Shown piece after piece: positions 51,168 to 61,600 of a DNA stretch of 64,000 nucleotides; within the stretch, counting starts at the first letter, position 1; every line of letters begins with the position of its first letter. Location: the NCBI GenBank assembly GCA_034412795.1, contig DAOUMD010000191.1, positions 1 to 64,000 on the forward strand, given 5' to 3'. The translations under genes were made by a program, and so were the position numbers. Source of the DNA: JAUVPY01 sp034412795. Its GTDB lineage: Bacteria; Chloroflexota; Anaerolineae; 4572-78; NAK82. The notes beneath the pieces are model-generated. The model searched no databases. It saw only the letters and a program-made list of their open reading frames with translations, and had not been told where the DNA came from.

Positions 51168-51181
51168 GACAAATATCTGTC
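51168..51181. repeat. Degenerate palindrome related to the 22-bp family
   Basis: GACAAAT and ATCTGTC form a 14-bp inverted repeat with one mismatch; the right flank continues TGTCAC as in copy 2 while the left flank has diverged. It lies in the 287-bp divergent spacer upstream of hsdM. Confidence 0.4.
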
Positions 51182-51382
51182 ACAATCAGCAATATGAATC
51201 TCTAATAGATTTTCGCAACGAAGCATGATATACTTATGGTGAGCATCGCGGCGACATTTGCGCACGTAAGCGGAAAAAGCCCTCAAAAACGTTGATCCCG
51301 ACATACGGACACGCTCAGCAAGAAACAGAAGTCCAATGCCGGCGATGGCATGAAGATACACTGTAGACAGCCAGGAGTCGAT

Positions 51383-53524
51383 ATGGATCAAAGCCAACTG
51401 AGTTGGATCACCAACTTCATTTGGGGCATTGCCGATGACATTTTACGCGATGTCTATGTGCGCGGCAAGTATCGCGATGTCATCCTGCCCATGACCGTGA
51501 TCCGCCGCCTGGACGCGGTGCTGGAATCTACCAACCAGGCGGTGCTGGATATGAAGAAGCGGCTCGACGACGCCGGCATCACCAACCAGGACGCCGCCTT
51601 GAAGCAGGCCGCCGGGCAGGCGTTCTACAACACCTCGCCATTTACCTTACGAGATCTCAGGTCCCGCCCCAAGCGACAGCAGCTCAAGGCCGACTTTGAG
51701 ACCTACCTCGAAGGCTTTTCGCCCAACGTCCAAGAGATCCTCAACAAGTTCAGATTTCACAATCAGATTCCCACCCTGGTCGAGTCGGATATGCTGGGCT
51801 TTCTCGTAGAGAAGTTCCTCGATCCCTCTATCAACCTCAGCCCTGACCCCATTTACGACGGCGCGGGAAACGTCAGGCTTCCCGGTCTGGATAATCACGC
51901 CATGGGCACCATCTTCGAGGAGCTGATCCGCCGCTTCAACGAGGAGAACAACGAAGAGGCGGGCGAGCATTTTACCCCGCGCGACGTGGTCCGGCTGATG
52001 GCCAAACTCATCTTTCTGCCTATCGCCGACCAGATCGAGTCGGGCACCTACCTGGTGTACGATGGCGCCTGTGGCACGGGCGGGATGCTGACCGTCGCTG
52101 AGGAGACGCTGGCCGACCTGGCCGCGGGGCACGGCAAGGACGTATCCATCCATCTCTACGGCCAGGAGATCAACCCGGAGACCTACGCCATCACCAAGGC
52201 CGACCTGCTGCTCAAGGGGGAGGGGATCGAGGCGGAGAACATGGCCTTCGGCTCGACGCTGTCCGCCGACGCCTTCCCGGCGCATGAGTTCGATTTTATG
52301 CTTTCCAATCCGCCCTACGGCAAGAGCTGGAAGACCGACCTGGAGCGTATGGGGGGCAGAGGCGATCTTCTCGACCCGCGCTACATCATCCAACATGATG
52401 GCGATCCCGAGTACAGCCTGGTCACCCGCTCCTCCGACGGCCAAATGATGTTCCTGGTCAACAAGCTAAGCAAGATGAAGCGCGACACGCCGCTGGGCAG
52501 CCGCATCGCCGAGGTGCATAACGGCTCCTCGCTCTTTACCGGCGACGCCGGCCAGGGCGAGAGCAACATCCGCCGTTGGATCATCGAGAACGACTGGCTG
52601 GAGGCCATCATCGCCCTGCCGCTCAACATGTTCTACAACACCGGCATCGCCACCTACATCTGGGTGCTCTCCAACCGCAAACCCGCTCACCGCCGGGGCA
52701 AAGCACAGCTCATCGACGCCACCGGCTGGTACACGCCGCTGCGCAAGAACCTGGGGCAGAAGAACTGCCAGCTCTCGGAGGAGGACATCGGGCGCATCGT
52801 GGACACGTTCCTCGCCTTTGAGGAGACCGAGGCTTCCAAGATATTCCCCAACCGGGCCTTTGGCTACTGGAAGATCACTGTCGAGCGCCCGCTGCGGCTG
52901 CGCGTGGACCTGTCTGAAGAGGCCCGGGCCCGCTTGGCCGGGGCCTGCGGGGATGCGGGAGAAGGCCAGTTAGCCGCCACGGTCGACCGAGTCGCCGCCG
53001 CTCTGGGCCCCGGCCCGCACTTCGACTACAACGTCTTTCTGGCAGCAGTAGAAGAGGCCGCCGGCTTTAACATCACCAAAAAGCGGCAGAAGCTGCTCCA
53101 GGAAGCTGTGGCCGAGAAGGACGGTTCGGCCCAGCCGGTGATCAAAAAGATACACAAACCGGGCAAAGTTGAGGCTAACCCCCTATACGGGCAATTCAGC
53201 CTCCCATCTCCTGATGGGAATGGTAGTGAGAGCCGGATGGTGGAGTACGAAGTCGACACCGACCTGCGCGACACGGAGCAGATACCCCTCCTGGAGGAAG
53301 GCGGCATTGAGGCCTTTTTCCGGCGCGAGGTGCTGCCCTACGTGCCCGATGCCTGGATCGACGAGAGCAAGACGCGCATCGGCTACGAAATCTCGTTTAA
53401 TCGCTATTTCTACAAACCCGAGCCGCTGCGCACTCTATCCGAGATCCGGGCCGATATCGAGGCACTGGAACGGGAGACGGATGGACTATTAAGTTCTCTT
53501 CTTGTGGAAACCGAGGAGCGATAG
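51383..53524 (+). CDS. hsdM: Type I restriction-modification DNA methyltransferase subunit
   Basis: A 713-residue HsdM. N-terminal helical domain (SWITNFIWGIADDILRD), then the N6-adenine methyltransferase core with SAM motif DGACGTGGM (about 228-236) and catalytic NPPYGKSW (about 310-317). Between them FEELIRRFNEENNEEAGEHFTPRDVVRLM is typical of HsdM. The C-terminal part beyond about residue 530 is longer than in the 500-residue classical form. ATG at 51383 has AGGAG 5 nt upstream. It is the first gene of a plus-strand operon; the next gene starts 3 bp after its stop. Confidence 0.95.
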   Translation: MDQSQLSWITNFIWGIADDILRDVYVRGKYRDVILPMTVIRRLDAVLESTNQAVLDMKKRLDDAGITNQDAALKQAAGQAFYNTSPFTLRDLRSRPKRQQLKADFETYLEGFSPNVQEILNKFRFHNQIPTLVESDMLGFLVEKFLDPSINLSPDPIYDGAGNVRLPGLDNHAMGTIFEELIRRFNEENNEEAGEHFTPRDVVRLMAKLIFLPIADQIESGTYLVYDGACGTGGMLTVAEETLADLAAGHGKDVSIHLYGQEINPETYAITKADLLLKGEGIEAENMAFGSTLSADAFPAHEFDFMLSNPPYGKSWKTDLERMGGRGDLLDPRYIIQHDGDPEYSLVTRSSDGQMMFLVNKLSKMKRDTPLGSRIAEVHNGSSLFTGDAGQGESNIRRWIIENDWLEAIIALPLNMFYNTGIATYIWVLSNRKPAHRRGKAQLIDATGWYTPLRKNLGQKNCQLSEEDIGRIVDTFLAFEETEASKIFPNRAFGYWKITVERPLRLRVDLSEEARARLAGACGDAGEGQLAATVDRVAAALGPGPHFDYNVFLAAVEEAAGFNITKKRQKLLQEAVAEKDGSAQPVIKKIHKPGKVEANPLYGQFSLPSPDGNGSESRMVEYEVDTDLRDTEQIPLLEEGGIEAFFRREVLPYVPDAWIDESKTRIGYEISFNRYFYKPEPLRTLSEIRADIEALERETDGLLSSLLVETEER

Positions 53525-53527
53525 GTC

Positions 53528-55321
53528 ATGCCTACTCAACGCTATGGCGTCACACAGCCTCCCATTGAAACACTGTTTACCTGGATCAACTCGGGCGAGA
53601 TTGCCATTCCAGAGATTCAGCGTCCCTTTGTGTGGAGCGCTGTTAAAGTGCGCAACTTTCTAGATTCTCTTTTCCATGGATATCCCGTGGGTTACCTCAT
53701 CGCCTGGCGCAATCCCAATGTGAAACTCAAGGACGGCACCCCCTCGTCTGGCAAGCGCATTTTGATTGATGGCCAGCAGCGCGTAACGGCACTCATGGCC
53801 GCACTTCTGGCGCAGGAGATTGTCAACAAGAATTACCAGAAGGTACGTGTTCGCATAGCTTTTCACCCCATAGAGCACAGGTTTGAGGTCTCTAATCCCG
53901 CAATCGTCAAGGATGGATCGTGGATTCCAGATATTGCCCACGTATTTGACCCTAATACCAGTCTATTTGACCTGGCGAGTGACTACTGCGAACGTAACGG
54001 CGACGCCTCAAAGGACGCCATCTTTCGGAGCATCGAGTCGCTGCGCGGCATCACCAGCAACCAGATCGGTCTGATCGAACTGGATAGCGACTTGGATATT
54101 GAAACCGTCACCGAGATCTTTATCCGTGTCAACTCGGAAGGGGTGCCGCTCAGCCAAGCGGACTTTGCCATGTCCAAGATCGCTGTCAATGAAACCTACG
54201 GTGGGCCTCTCCTGCGCAAGGCGATCGATTACTTCTGTCACCTGGCTATCGCTCCCGAGGCCTATCCAAATGTCCAGGCCGATCAGGAGTTTGCGAAGAG
54301 CGAATTCTTCCCACAAATGGTTTGGCTGCGAGACGAGAGAAGTGATTTGTACGATCCATCTTATACAGATATGTTGCGCGTGGCTTTCACCTCCGAATTC
54401 AGGCGCGGTCGCCTTCAGGATTTGGTGGCTCTGCTATCCGGTCGTAATTTTGAAACGCGCCAGTATGAAGAGCAGATTATCGAGGACTCCTTCACTCGTC
54501 TCAAACAGGGCATCAGCCGTTTTATGAACGAAACGCACTTCCAGCGTTTCGTCATGATCATCCGCTCGGCAGGATTCGTGGATTCGGCGATGATCGGTTC
54601 GCAGAATACACTCAACTTTGCCTATATCCTGTACCTCACGTTACGCAAACTGGGGACGCCCAATACGGATATTGAGCGCTACGTGCGGCGTTGGTTTGTC
54701 ATGTCAATCCTGACCAGACGCTATTCAGGCTCTCCTGAGACAACCTTCGACTATGACATCCGCCAGATCCACGCCCAAGGGATCGCCACCTATGCCGAAA
54801 ACCTCATTCGGGGTGAGCTTTCTGATGCTTTCTGGGAGGCTTTGCTTCCCCAGGACATGAATACCTCAGTAGCCTCTAGCCCCTTCTTCCGCCTGTTCCA
54901 GGCTGCTCAGGTCAAGTTCAACGACTTGGGATTTCTATCGCGTGATATCACCGTGCGCGAGTTGGTCGAAGTCAAGTCCGATGTCCATCATATCTTCCCT
55001 CGAGACTATCTAAAGAAGAACGGCCTGACTCGCGGCCAATACAACCAAATCGCCAATTATGTTGTTACCCAAAGCGAGATAAACATTGCTATTGGAAACA
55101 AGGAACCACAGGTTTATTTCTCTGACTTGCTCGATCAGTGTCATGGTGGCCAGAAGCGTTATGGGAACATCACCGACCTCGATGAACTGTATGCGAATTT
55201 GCAGACACACTGTATTCCCGACGGAGTAGAACACTTTACCATCAAGGATTACCCGGCATTCCTTGAGGAACGCCGCAAGCTCATGGCACGCAAGATTCGC
55301 AGCTATTTTGAAGCGCTGTGA
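53528..55321 (+). CDS. DUF262/DUF1524 protein (GmrSD/SspE-like nuclease)
   Basis: A 597-residue protein. N-terminal DUF262 domain with PEIQRPFVWS (about 22-31) and the nucleotide-handling motif DGQQR (about 80-84). C-terminal HNH-type DUF1524-like domain with HHIFPRDYL (about 487-495) and SEINIAIGN. Fused DUF262-DUF1524 proteins include the type IV enzyme GmrSD, which cuts modified DNA, and SspE, which responds to phosphorothioate DNA. Placed between hsdM and hsdS with gaps of 3 and 1 bp, it is probably co-expressed with the type I system. The DNA modification it senses is unknown. Confidence 0.9.
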   Translation: MPTQRYGVTQPPIETLFTWINSGEIAIPEIQRPFVWSAVKVRNFLDSLFHGYPVGYLIAWRNPNVKLKDGTPSSGKRILIDGQQRVTALMAALLAQEIVNKNYQKVRVRIAFHPIEHRFEVSNPAIVKDGSWIPDIAHVFDPNTSLFDLASDYCERNGDASKDAIFRSIESLRGITSNQIGLIELDSDLDIETVTEIFIRVNSEGVPLSQADFAMSKIAVNETYGGPLLRKAIDYFCHLAIAPEAYPNVQADQEFAKSEFFPQMVWLRDERSDLYDPSYTDMLRVAFTSEFRRGRLQDLVALLSGRNFETRQYEEQIIEDSFTRLKQGISRFMNETHFQRFVMIIRSAGFVDSAMIGSQNTLNFAYILYLTLRKLGTPNTDIERYVRRWFVMSILTRRYSGSPETTFDYDIRQIHAQGIATYAENLIRGELSDAFWEALLPQDMNTSVASSPFFRLFQAAQVKFNDLGFLSRDITVRELVEVKSDVHHIFPRDYLKKNGLTRGQYNQIANYVVTQSEINIAIGNKEPQVYFSDLLDQCHGGQKRYGNITDLDELYANLQTHCIPDGVEHFTIKDYPAFLEERRKLMARKIRSYFEAL

Positions 55322-55322
55322 G

Positions 55323-56738
55323 ATGACGACACTCAAACCCTACCCTGAATACAAGGACTCCGGCCAGCCGTGGCTGGACAGGATTCCGGCGCACTGGCAA
55401 TTGCTTAGAATCAAGCACCTCTTCTCAGAGCGAGTGGAAAAGGGGTTCCCAGACGAGCCTCTACTAGCTGCTACTCAAAGCAAAGGAGTTGTTCCAAAGG
55501 ACCAATATGAGCATCGCACAATGCTTGCCCTTAAGGATTTGCACTTGCTTAAGTTGGTGGAGGAGGGAGATTATGTCATAAGCTTACGTTCATTTCAGGG
55601 CGGTATCGAATATGCGCATTACCGTGGCATAATCAGCCCAGCGTATACAGTGTTGACTCCTTCTGAATCAGTACGGAAAGGATACTTCCAATTCTTCTTC
55701 AAGTCTTCTCCTTTCATTGATAGTCTACGCCTTTTTGTAACCGGGATTCGGGAGGGGCAGAATATTGACTACAGTCGTTTGAGTCGTGCCTCATTGCCGG
55801 TTCCTCCGATCGAAGAGCAAGCGGCAATTGGTCGATTTCTGCGCGCCAAAGTGAGCAAAATCAACCACTACATCCACGCGCAGCGCCGCCTGATTGAGCT
55901 ACTCACCGAGCAGAAGCAGGTCCTCATCCAGCAGGCCGTCACCCGTGGCATCGATCCGCACGTCAATCTCAAGCCCTCTGGCATTGAGTGGATGGGAAAG
56001 ATACCTGAGAATTGGGCAATCATTCCATTGAAGAGCTTATCAACCATTCAGTCTGGATTGACACTAGGGAAAAACTATCTGGGGCGGAAACTGGTTGAGT
56101 ATCCCTATTTGCGCGTTGCGAATGTGCAAGACGGACATCTGAACCTCTCGGAAATAAAAACTGTTTTCATAACGGAAGAAGATGCTGCACGAGCTGTTCT
56201 TCAGCGTGGAGATGTCTTGATGACTGAAGGTGGAGACCCCGATAAACTTGGACGAGGGTGCGTTTGGGAGGAGCACATCACCCCTTGCCTCCATCAGAAT
56301 CATATTTTCGCAGTCCGTCCAAGGCTTGACCAACTTAGGCCACAATATTTGGCCGCCTTGCTTACCGCCCAGTATGCAAAGATCTATTTTCTTCGCACTG
56401 CGAAGCAAACAACTAACCTCGCGTCAACTAACAGGACAACTATTGGACAGCTTCCGGTCCTATTGCCCAATTTGACCGAACAGGATGAAATTCTAACTTT
56501 TCTTGAAGCAAGAACTTCTCCGGTGCGGATGGCGATTGACCGCACCGAACGCCACATTGACCTCGTCCGCGAGTACCGCACCCGCCTGATCGCCGATGTG
56601 GTCACCGGCAAGCTCGACGTGCGCGGCGTCCCATTGCCCGACCTGGACGAGGCCGGCGACCCGGGCGACCTCGATAAACTGGAGGAGGACGTGGAACTGG
56701 ATAACCTGGATGCAGAGGAGATGGATTATGCCGGATAG
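55323..56738 (+). CDS. hsdS: Type I restriction-modification specificity subunit
   Basis: A 471-residue HsdS with two target recognition domains (about 5-165 and 225-390), each beginning with a P-x-HW/P-x-NW segment (IPAHWQLLRIKHLF, IPENWAIIPLKSLS), separated by conserved coiled-coil regions (PPIEEQAAIGRFLRAK and the C-terminal TEQDEILTFLEART). A bipartite recognition sequence is expected. The acidic C-terminal tail (EEDVELDNLDAEEMD) is unusual. ATG at 55323 is next to the previous stop, and the 3' end overlaps the ATPase start by 11 bp. Confidence 0.94.
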   Translation: MTTLKPYPEYKDSGQPWLDRIPAHWQLLRIKHLFSERVEKGFPDEPLLAATQSKGVVPKDQYEHRTMLALKDLHLLKLVEEGDYVISLRSFQGGIEYAHYRGIISPAYTVLTPSESVRKGYFQFFFKSSPFIDSLRLFVTGIREGQNIDYSRLSRASLPVPPIEEQAAIGRFLRAKVSKINHYIHAQRRLIELLTEQKQVLIQQAVTRGIDPHVNLKPSGIEWMGKIPENWAIIPLKSLSTIQSGLTLGKNYLGRKLVEYPYLRVANVQDGHLNLSEIKTVFITEEDAARAVLQRGDVLMTEGGDPDKLGRGCVWEEHITPCLHQNHIFAVRPRLDQLRPQYLAALLTAQYAKIYFLRTAKQTTNLASTNRTTIGQLPVLLPNLTEQDEILTFLEARTSPVRMAIDRTERHIDLVREYRTRLIADVVTGKLDVRGVPLPDLDEAGDPGDLDKLEEDVELDNLDAEEMDYAG

Positions 56739-57957
56739 AAACCCGCCAATTGACCCCGCGCGCATCGAGTATCTAAAGGTCGAAAACTACCGCGCGCTCA
56801 AAGAAGTGGAACTCAAAGATGTGACCCCGCTCACGGTCCTGCTTGGCCCCAACGGCAGCGGCAAATCCACCCTCTTTGATGTCTTTAGCTTTCTCTCTGA
56901 GTGTTTTCAATACGGCCTGCGCCACGCCTGGGACCGGCGCGGGCGCGCCCGGGAACTGCGCACGCGCGGCGCCAGCGGGCCGATTGTGTTTGAGCTCAAG
57001 TATCGCGAGCGCCCCGGCCAGCCCATCATCACCTATCACCTGGCACTGGACGAGGGTACCAAAGGGCCGGTAGTCGTGGAAGAGTGGCTGCACTGGCGGC
57101 GCGGTCAGCGGGGCAGACCCTTCCGTTTCCTGGAATATCACGAAGGCCAGGGGCGCGCCGTCAGCGGCGAGATGCCGGATGAAGACGACCAACGCGTGGA
57201 AATCCCGCTGCGCTCGCCTGACCTGATTGCCGTCAACACGTTGGGGCAGTTCGCCGAACACCCACGCGTCGCCGCGCTGCGGGAATTTATCACCGATTGG
57301 TACATCTCCTACCTCTCCATTGACGAGGCGCGCGGGCAGCCGGAGGCCGGGCCGCAGCCCCGCCTTTCCAGGAGCGGCGACAATCTGGCCAACGTCGTCC
57401 AATACCTCAAGGAACAGCACCCGGAGCGTCTGGAGCGCATTTTTACCGTGCTGCGGGAACGTGTCCCCCGGCTCGAGGCGGTGCAGGCCGACCCCATGCC
57501 CGATGGTCGGCTGCTGCTCCAGATAAAGGACGCGCCCTTTGAGCAACCGGTCTTTGCCCGCTTCGCCTCCGACGGCACGCTCAAGATGCTGGCCTACCTC
57601 ACCGTGCTCTACGATCCCGACCCACCGCAGTTCATCGGCATCGAGGAGCCGGAGAACTTTTTGCACCCCCGTTTGCTGCCAGGGCTGGCCGAGGAGTGCC
57701 GCACCGCCAGTGCGCGAACCCAACTCCTGGTCACCACCCACTCACCCTTCTTCCTCAACGGTGTGCGCCCTGAAGAAGTGCGTGTCTTATACCGCGACGA
57801 GCGCGGCTACACTCAGTCCGTGCGCGCCAGCGACATTCGCGGCGTGCCGGAACAGATGGAAGCCGGCGCGTCCCTCGGTTACTTGTGGATGGAGGGCTAT
57901 TTTGGCCTGGGCGATCCTTTGGTCAACGCAGGTGCACCCACATCGAAGGCAAGTTAA
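56728..57957 (+). CDS. AAA_21 family (ABC/OLD-like) ATPase
   Basis: A 409-residue SMC/OLD-type ATPase. FKVENYRALK-like start (YLKVENYRALKEVELKD), Walker A GPNGSGKST (about 38-46), Walker B FIGIEEPENFLHP (about 301-313) and the switch His in TTHSPFFLN. Such ATPases pair with a nuclease or toxin in anti-phage systems such as PARIS, AbiL and Gabija-like modules. Here the partner is the DUF4276 gene 2 bp downstream. It overlaps hsdS by 11 bp, which argues for coupled translation with the type I genes. Confidence 0.9.
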   Translation: MPDRNPPIDPARIEYLKVENYRALKEVELKDVTPLTVLLGPNGSGKSTLFDVFSFLSECFQYGLRHAWDRRGRARELRTRGASGPIVFELKYRERPGQPIITYHLALDEGTKGPVVVEEWLHWRRGQRGRPFRFLEYHEGQGRAVSGEMPDEDDQRVEIPLRSPDLIAVNTLGQFAEHPRVAALREFITDWYISYLSIDEARGQPEAGPQPRLSRSGDNLANVVQYLKEQHPERLERIFTVLRERVPRLEAVQADPMPDGRLLLQIKDAPFEQPVFARFASDGTLKMLAYLTVLYDPDPPQFIGIEEPENFLHPRLLPGLAEECRTASARTQLLVTTHSPFFLNGVRPEEVRVLYRDERGYTQSVRASDIRGVPEQMEAGASLGYLWMEGYFGLGDPLVNAGAPTSKAS

Positions 57958-57959
57958 CA

Positions 57960-58577
57960 ATGAGCGTGACCCACGTCGAGTTTCTCGTCGAAGAGCCTTC
58001 GATGGAGGTTTTTCTGCGGGTGTTGCTCCCCCGGCTGCTGGACCCAGTACACTTCGAAATTCGTACCTTCCAGTGCAAAGATGACTTGCTCAAGCGGCTG
58101 CCGGATCGCCTTCGCGGCTACGCCTGGTTTCCAAAAGAGTATCGTATTGTGGTCATTGTGGATCGGGATTGTGATGATTGCCGAGAACTAAAACGGGTGC
58201 TAGAACAATATGCCGCTGGCGTCAAGTTGTCCACCCGCGCTCATCCCCAACAAGGACGCTTTACAGTTATCAATCGAATCGCCATCGAAGAACTGGAGGC
58301 GTGGTACTTTGGTGACTGGGACGCTGTGCGCGCGGCCTATCCTCGCGTTTCGGAAAGCGTGCCACGACGCCAGGGCTACCGTAATCCCGATGCGATTGCC
58401 GGTGGAACCTGGGAAGCGTTTGAGCGTGTGTTGCAGCGGGCCGGATACTTCAAAGGTGGCTTGCGCAAAGTGGAGGCCGCCCGCAGCATCGCACCGCATC
58501 TCGATCCGGCACGTAACACCTCGCGCAGCTTTCAGGTTTTCCGGGATGCTCTCTTGGAATTGGCAGGCGAGGCCTGA
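57960..58577 (+). CDS. DUF4276 (TOPRIM-like) protein, partner of the ATPase
   Basis: A 205-residue protein. The N-terminus VTHVEFLVEEPSMEVFLRVLLP carries the Glu expected of a TOPRIM fold, and VVIVDRDCDD (about 64-73) the DxD motif; IAIEELEAWYFGDWDAV is the usual DUF4276 follow-up. TOPRIM folds cut nucleic acids with bound metal. It is a plausible effector released or activated by the ATPase upstream, like AriB in PARIS, although that protein belongs to another DUF. ATG at 57960 is 2 bp after the ATPase stop, and hsdR starts 28 bp downstream. Confidence 0.87.
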   Translation: MSVTHVEFLVEEPSMEVFLRVLLPRLLDPVHFEIRTFQCKDDLLKRLPDRLRGYAWFPKEYRIVVIVDRDCDDCRELKRVLEQYAAGVKLSTRAHPQQGRFTVINRIAIEELEAWYFGDWDAVRAAYPRVSESVPRRQGYRNPDAIAGGTWEAFERVLQRAGYFKGGLRKVEAARSIAPHLDPARNTSRSFQVFRDALLELAGEA

Positions 58578-58605
58578 CTGCCCAGACTATGGCAAGGAGA
58601 ATTGT

Positions 58606-61600
58606 ATGCCGGCGACTGACACTAGCGAAAAGGGATTGGAGGATCTGATCGTCGCCGCCTTGACGGGCAAGCCCGTGTCGGAGACGGCCACAGCGGGCGT
58701 GAGCGACAAAACCGCGGGCTATGGCGGCGCGGGCTACGTGCAGGGCGATCCCCAAGATTACGAGCGTGAATATGCCGTGGATACGGCGAAGCTGTTACAC
58801 TTTCTCCAGGCCACCCAGCCCCAGGTCGTCGAGCAATTGGGCCTGGCGCAGGACGGCCCGCGCCGAAACAAGTTCCTGGCCCGTCTGCAGGGCGAAATCG
58901 CCAAGCACGGCATCATCGACGTCCTACGCAAGGGTATTCACCACCTCTCAGCCCACGTGGATTTGTTTTACGGCACACCCACGCCCGGCAACCGGGTAGC
59001 CGAAGAGCGCTTCGCCGCTAATGTCTTTAGCGTCACCCGCCAACTGCGCTACAGCCAGGACCAGACCCGCCTGGCCCTCGATCTCGGCCTATTCATCAAC
59101 GGTCTACCCGTCACCACCTTCGAGCTCAAGAACAACCTGACCAAGCAAACCGTCGCCGACGCCGTCGAGCAGTACAAGCGCGACCGCCATCCAAGCGAGC
59201 TTCTCTTTCAATTTGGGCGCTGCGTGGTCCACTTTGCCGTAGACGACCAAGAGGTGGAGATGTGCACCCACCTTCAGCGCAAATCTTCGTGGTTCCTGCC
59301 CTTCAACAAGGGTTGGAACGACGGCGCCGGCAACCCGCCCAATCCGCAGGGCTTGAAGACCGAGTACCTGTGGAAAGAGATGGTGACGCGTGGAGGGCTG
59401 ACCGACATCCTGGAGAACTACGCCCAGATCGTCGAGGAAGAGGACAAGAAGACCGGCAAGAAAAAGCGCAAGCAGGTTTTTCCGCGTTATCACCAACTCG
59501 ATGTGGTGCGCCAGATCCTGGCCGACGTCCGACGGCAAGGCGCGGGCCAATGTTACTTGATCCAGCACTCGGCCGGCAGCGGCAAGAGCAACTCCATCGC
59601 CTGGCTGGCCCACCAATTGGTCGGGCTGAGGAATGCCGATGCCGGACCTGGGGCCGGAGGCGACATCTTTGACTCGGTCATAGTTGTCACCGACCGCCGC
59701 GTGCTAGATAAGCAGATCCGCGACACGATCAAGCAATTCGCCCAGGTCTCGGCTATCGTGGGCCACGCCGAGCGGTCGGGCGACCTGCGCAAGTTCCTGG
59801 CAGAAGGGAAAAAGATCATTATCACCACCGTGCAGAAGTTCCCCTTCATCCTGGACGAGATCGGCGACGAGCACCGCGGGCGCAGGTTCGCCATTCTCAT
59901 CGACGAGGCCCATTCCAGCCAGGGCGGGCGCACCACGGCCAAGATGCACCTCGCGCTGTCAGCGCACGGAGAAGAGGTGGCCGAAGAGACCTTCGAGGAC
60001 CAAATCAACCGTATCATGGAAGCGCGCAAGATGCTGCCCAACGCCAGCTACTTCGCCTTCACCGCCACACCAAAGAACAAGACATTGGAGATATTCGGCG
60101 AGCCGTACGCAGCCGGAGAGGAGATCAAGCATCGACCTTTCCACAGCTACACGATGAAGCAGGCCATACAAGAAGGCTTTATCCTGGACGTGCTCGCACA
60201 CTACACGCCGGTGGCCAGTTACTATCGGCTGATGAAGACGGTGGCCGACGATCCCGAATTCGACACCAAAAAAGCGCAGAAAAAACTGCGCCGCTTTGTC
60301 GAGGGCCACGACTACGCCATCCAGCAGAAGGCCGAGATCATGGTCGAGCACTTTCACACCGATGTCATCGCTCGGCGCAAGATCGGCGGCCAGGCGCGCG
60401 CCATGGTGGTCACGTCCGGCGTCCGGCGTGCCATTCAGACCTATTTTGCCATTTGTGACGCCTTGAAGGCGCGAAAAAGCCCCTATCAGGCCATCATCGC
60501 CTTCTCCGGTGAGCACGAATACGGCGGGAAAAAGGTCACCGAGGCCTCCCTCAACGGGTTCCCCAGCAGACGGATCCCGGAAAAGTTTCAGGAAGACCCC
60601 TATCGCTTTCTTGTCGTCGCCGAGAAGTTCCAGACCGGCTACGACGAGCCGCTGCTGCACACTATGTACGTGGACAAGATCCTGTCCGGCATCAAGGCCG
60701 TGCAGACTCTCTCGCGCCTCAACCGAGCCTATCCCAACAAGCACGACACCTTTGTGCTGGATTTTGTCAATGACGCCGACACCATCCAGCGCGCCTTTGA
60801 GCCCTATTATCGCACCACCATCCTGAGCGCCGAAACCGATCCCAACAAGCTCCACGATCTCAAGGCCGATCTCGAGAGCTACCAAGTATATAATGTGACC
60901 CAGGTCGACCAACTGGCCGAACTGTATCTCGGCGGTGCTGACCGGGACCAGTTGGATCCTATTCTCGATGCCTGTGTCGCGCTCTACAAGGAGCAGCTTG
61001 ATGAGGACGGGCAGGTCGATTTTAAAGGCAAAGCCAAGGCATTCGTGCGCACCTACAACTTTTTGGCCGCCATCCTGCCCTACTCCAACGCCGAGTGGGA
61101 AAAGCTCTCCATCTTTTTGAACTTTCTCATCCCCAAGCTGCCAGCGCCCAAAGAGACCGATCTTGCCAAGGGCATCCTCGAAGCCATCGATATGGACAGC
61201 TACCGCGCCGAGGTTCAGGCTTCTATCGAGATCACGCTGGCCGACCAGGATGCAGAGATCGAGCCGGTCCCTGCCGATGGCGGCGGTTGGGTGGTGGAGC
61301 CTGAGCTTGACAAGCTCAGTAATATCCTGAAGACCTTCAACGACCTGTATGGCAACTACCCCTGGGAAGACAAAGACAGAGTCTCCAAGCTGGTGGCCGA
61401 GGACATACCGGCCCAGGTGGCCGCCGACCCGGCTTACCAAAACGCTATGTCGCATTCGGATCAACAAAACGCCCGCATTGAGTTCGAAGAGGCGTTGAGG
61501 CGGGTGATGGTAAGTCTGCTGGCCGATCAGACGGAGTTATTCAAGCAGTACAGCGACAACGACAGCTTTCGCAAATGGCTGTCTGATACAGTCTTCTGGC

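Noticed and set aside
56773..57741. 322-codon open frame antisense to the AAA_21 ATPase
   Set aside because: Walker A and B belong to the plus-strand frame; the antisense frame has no recognisable features.
59959..61467. 502-codon open frame antisense to hsdR
   Set aside because: HsdR motifs (DEAH, FTATP and flanks) are on the plus strand, and the antisense product shows no domain or ribosome-binding site.
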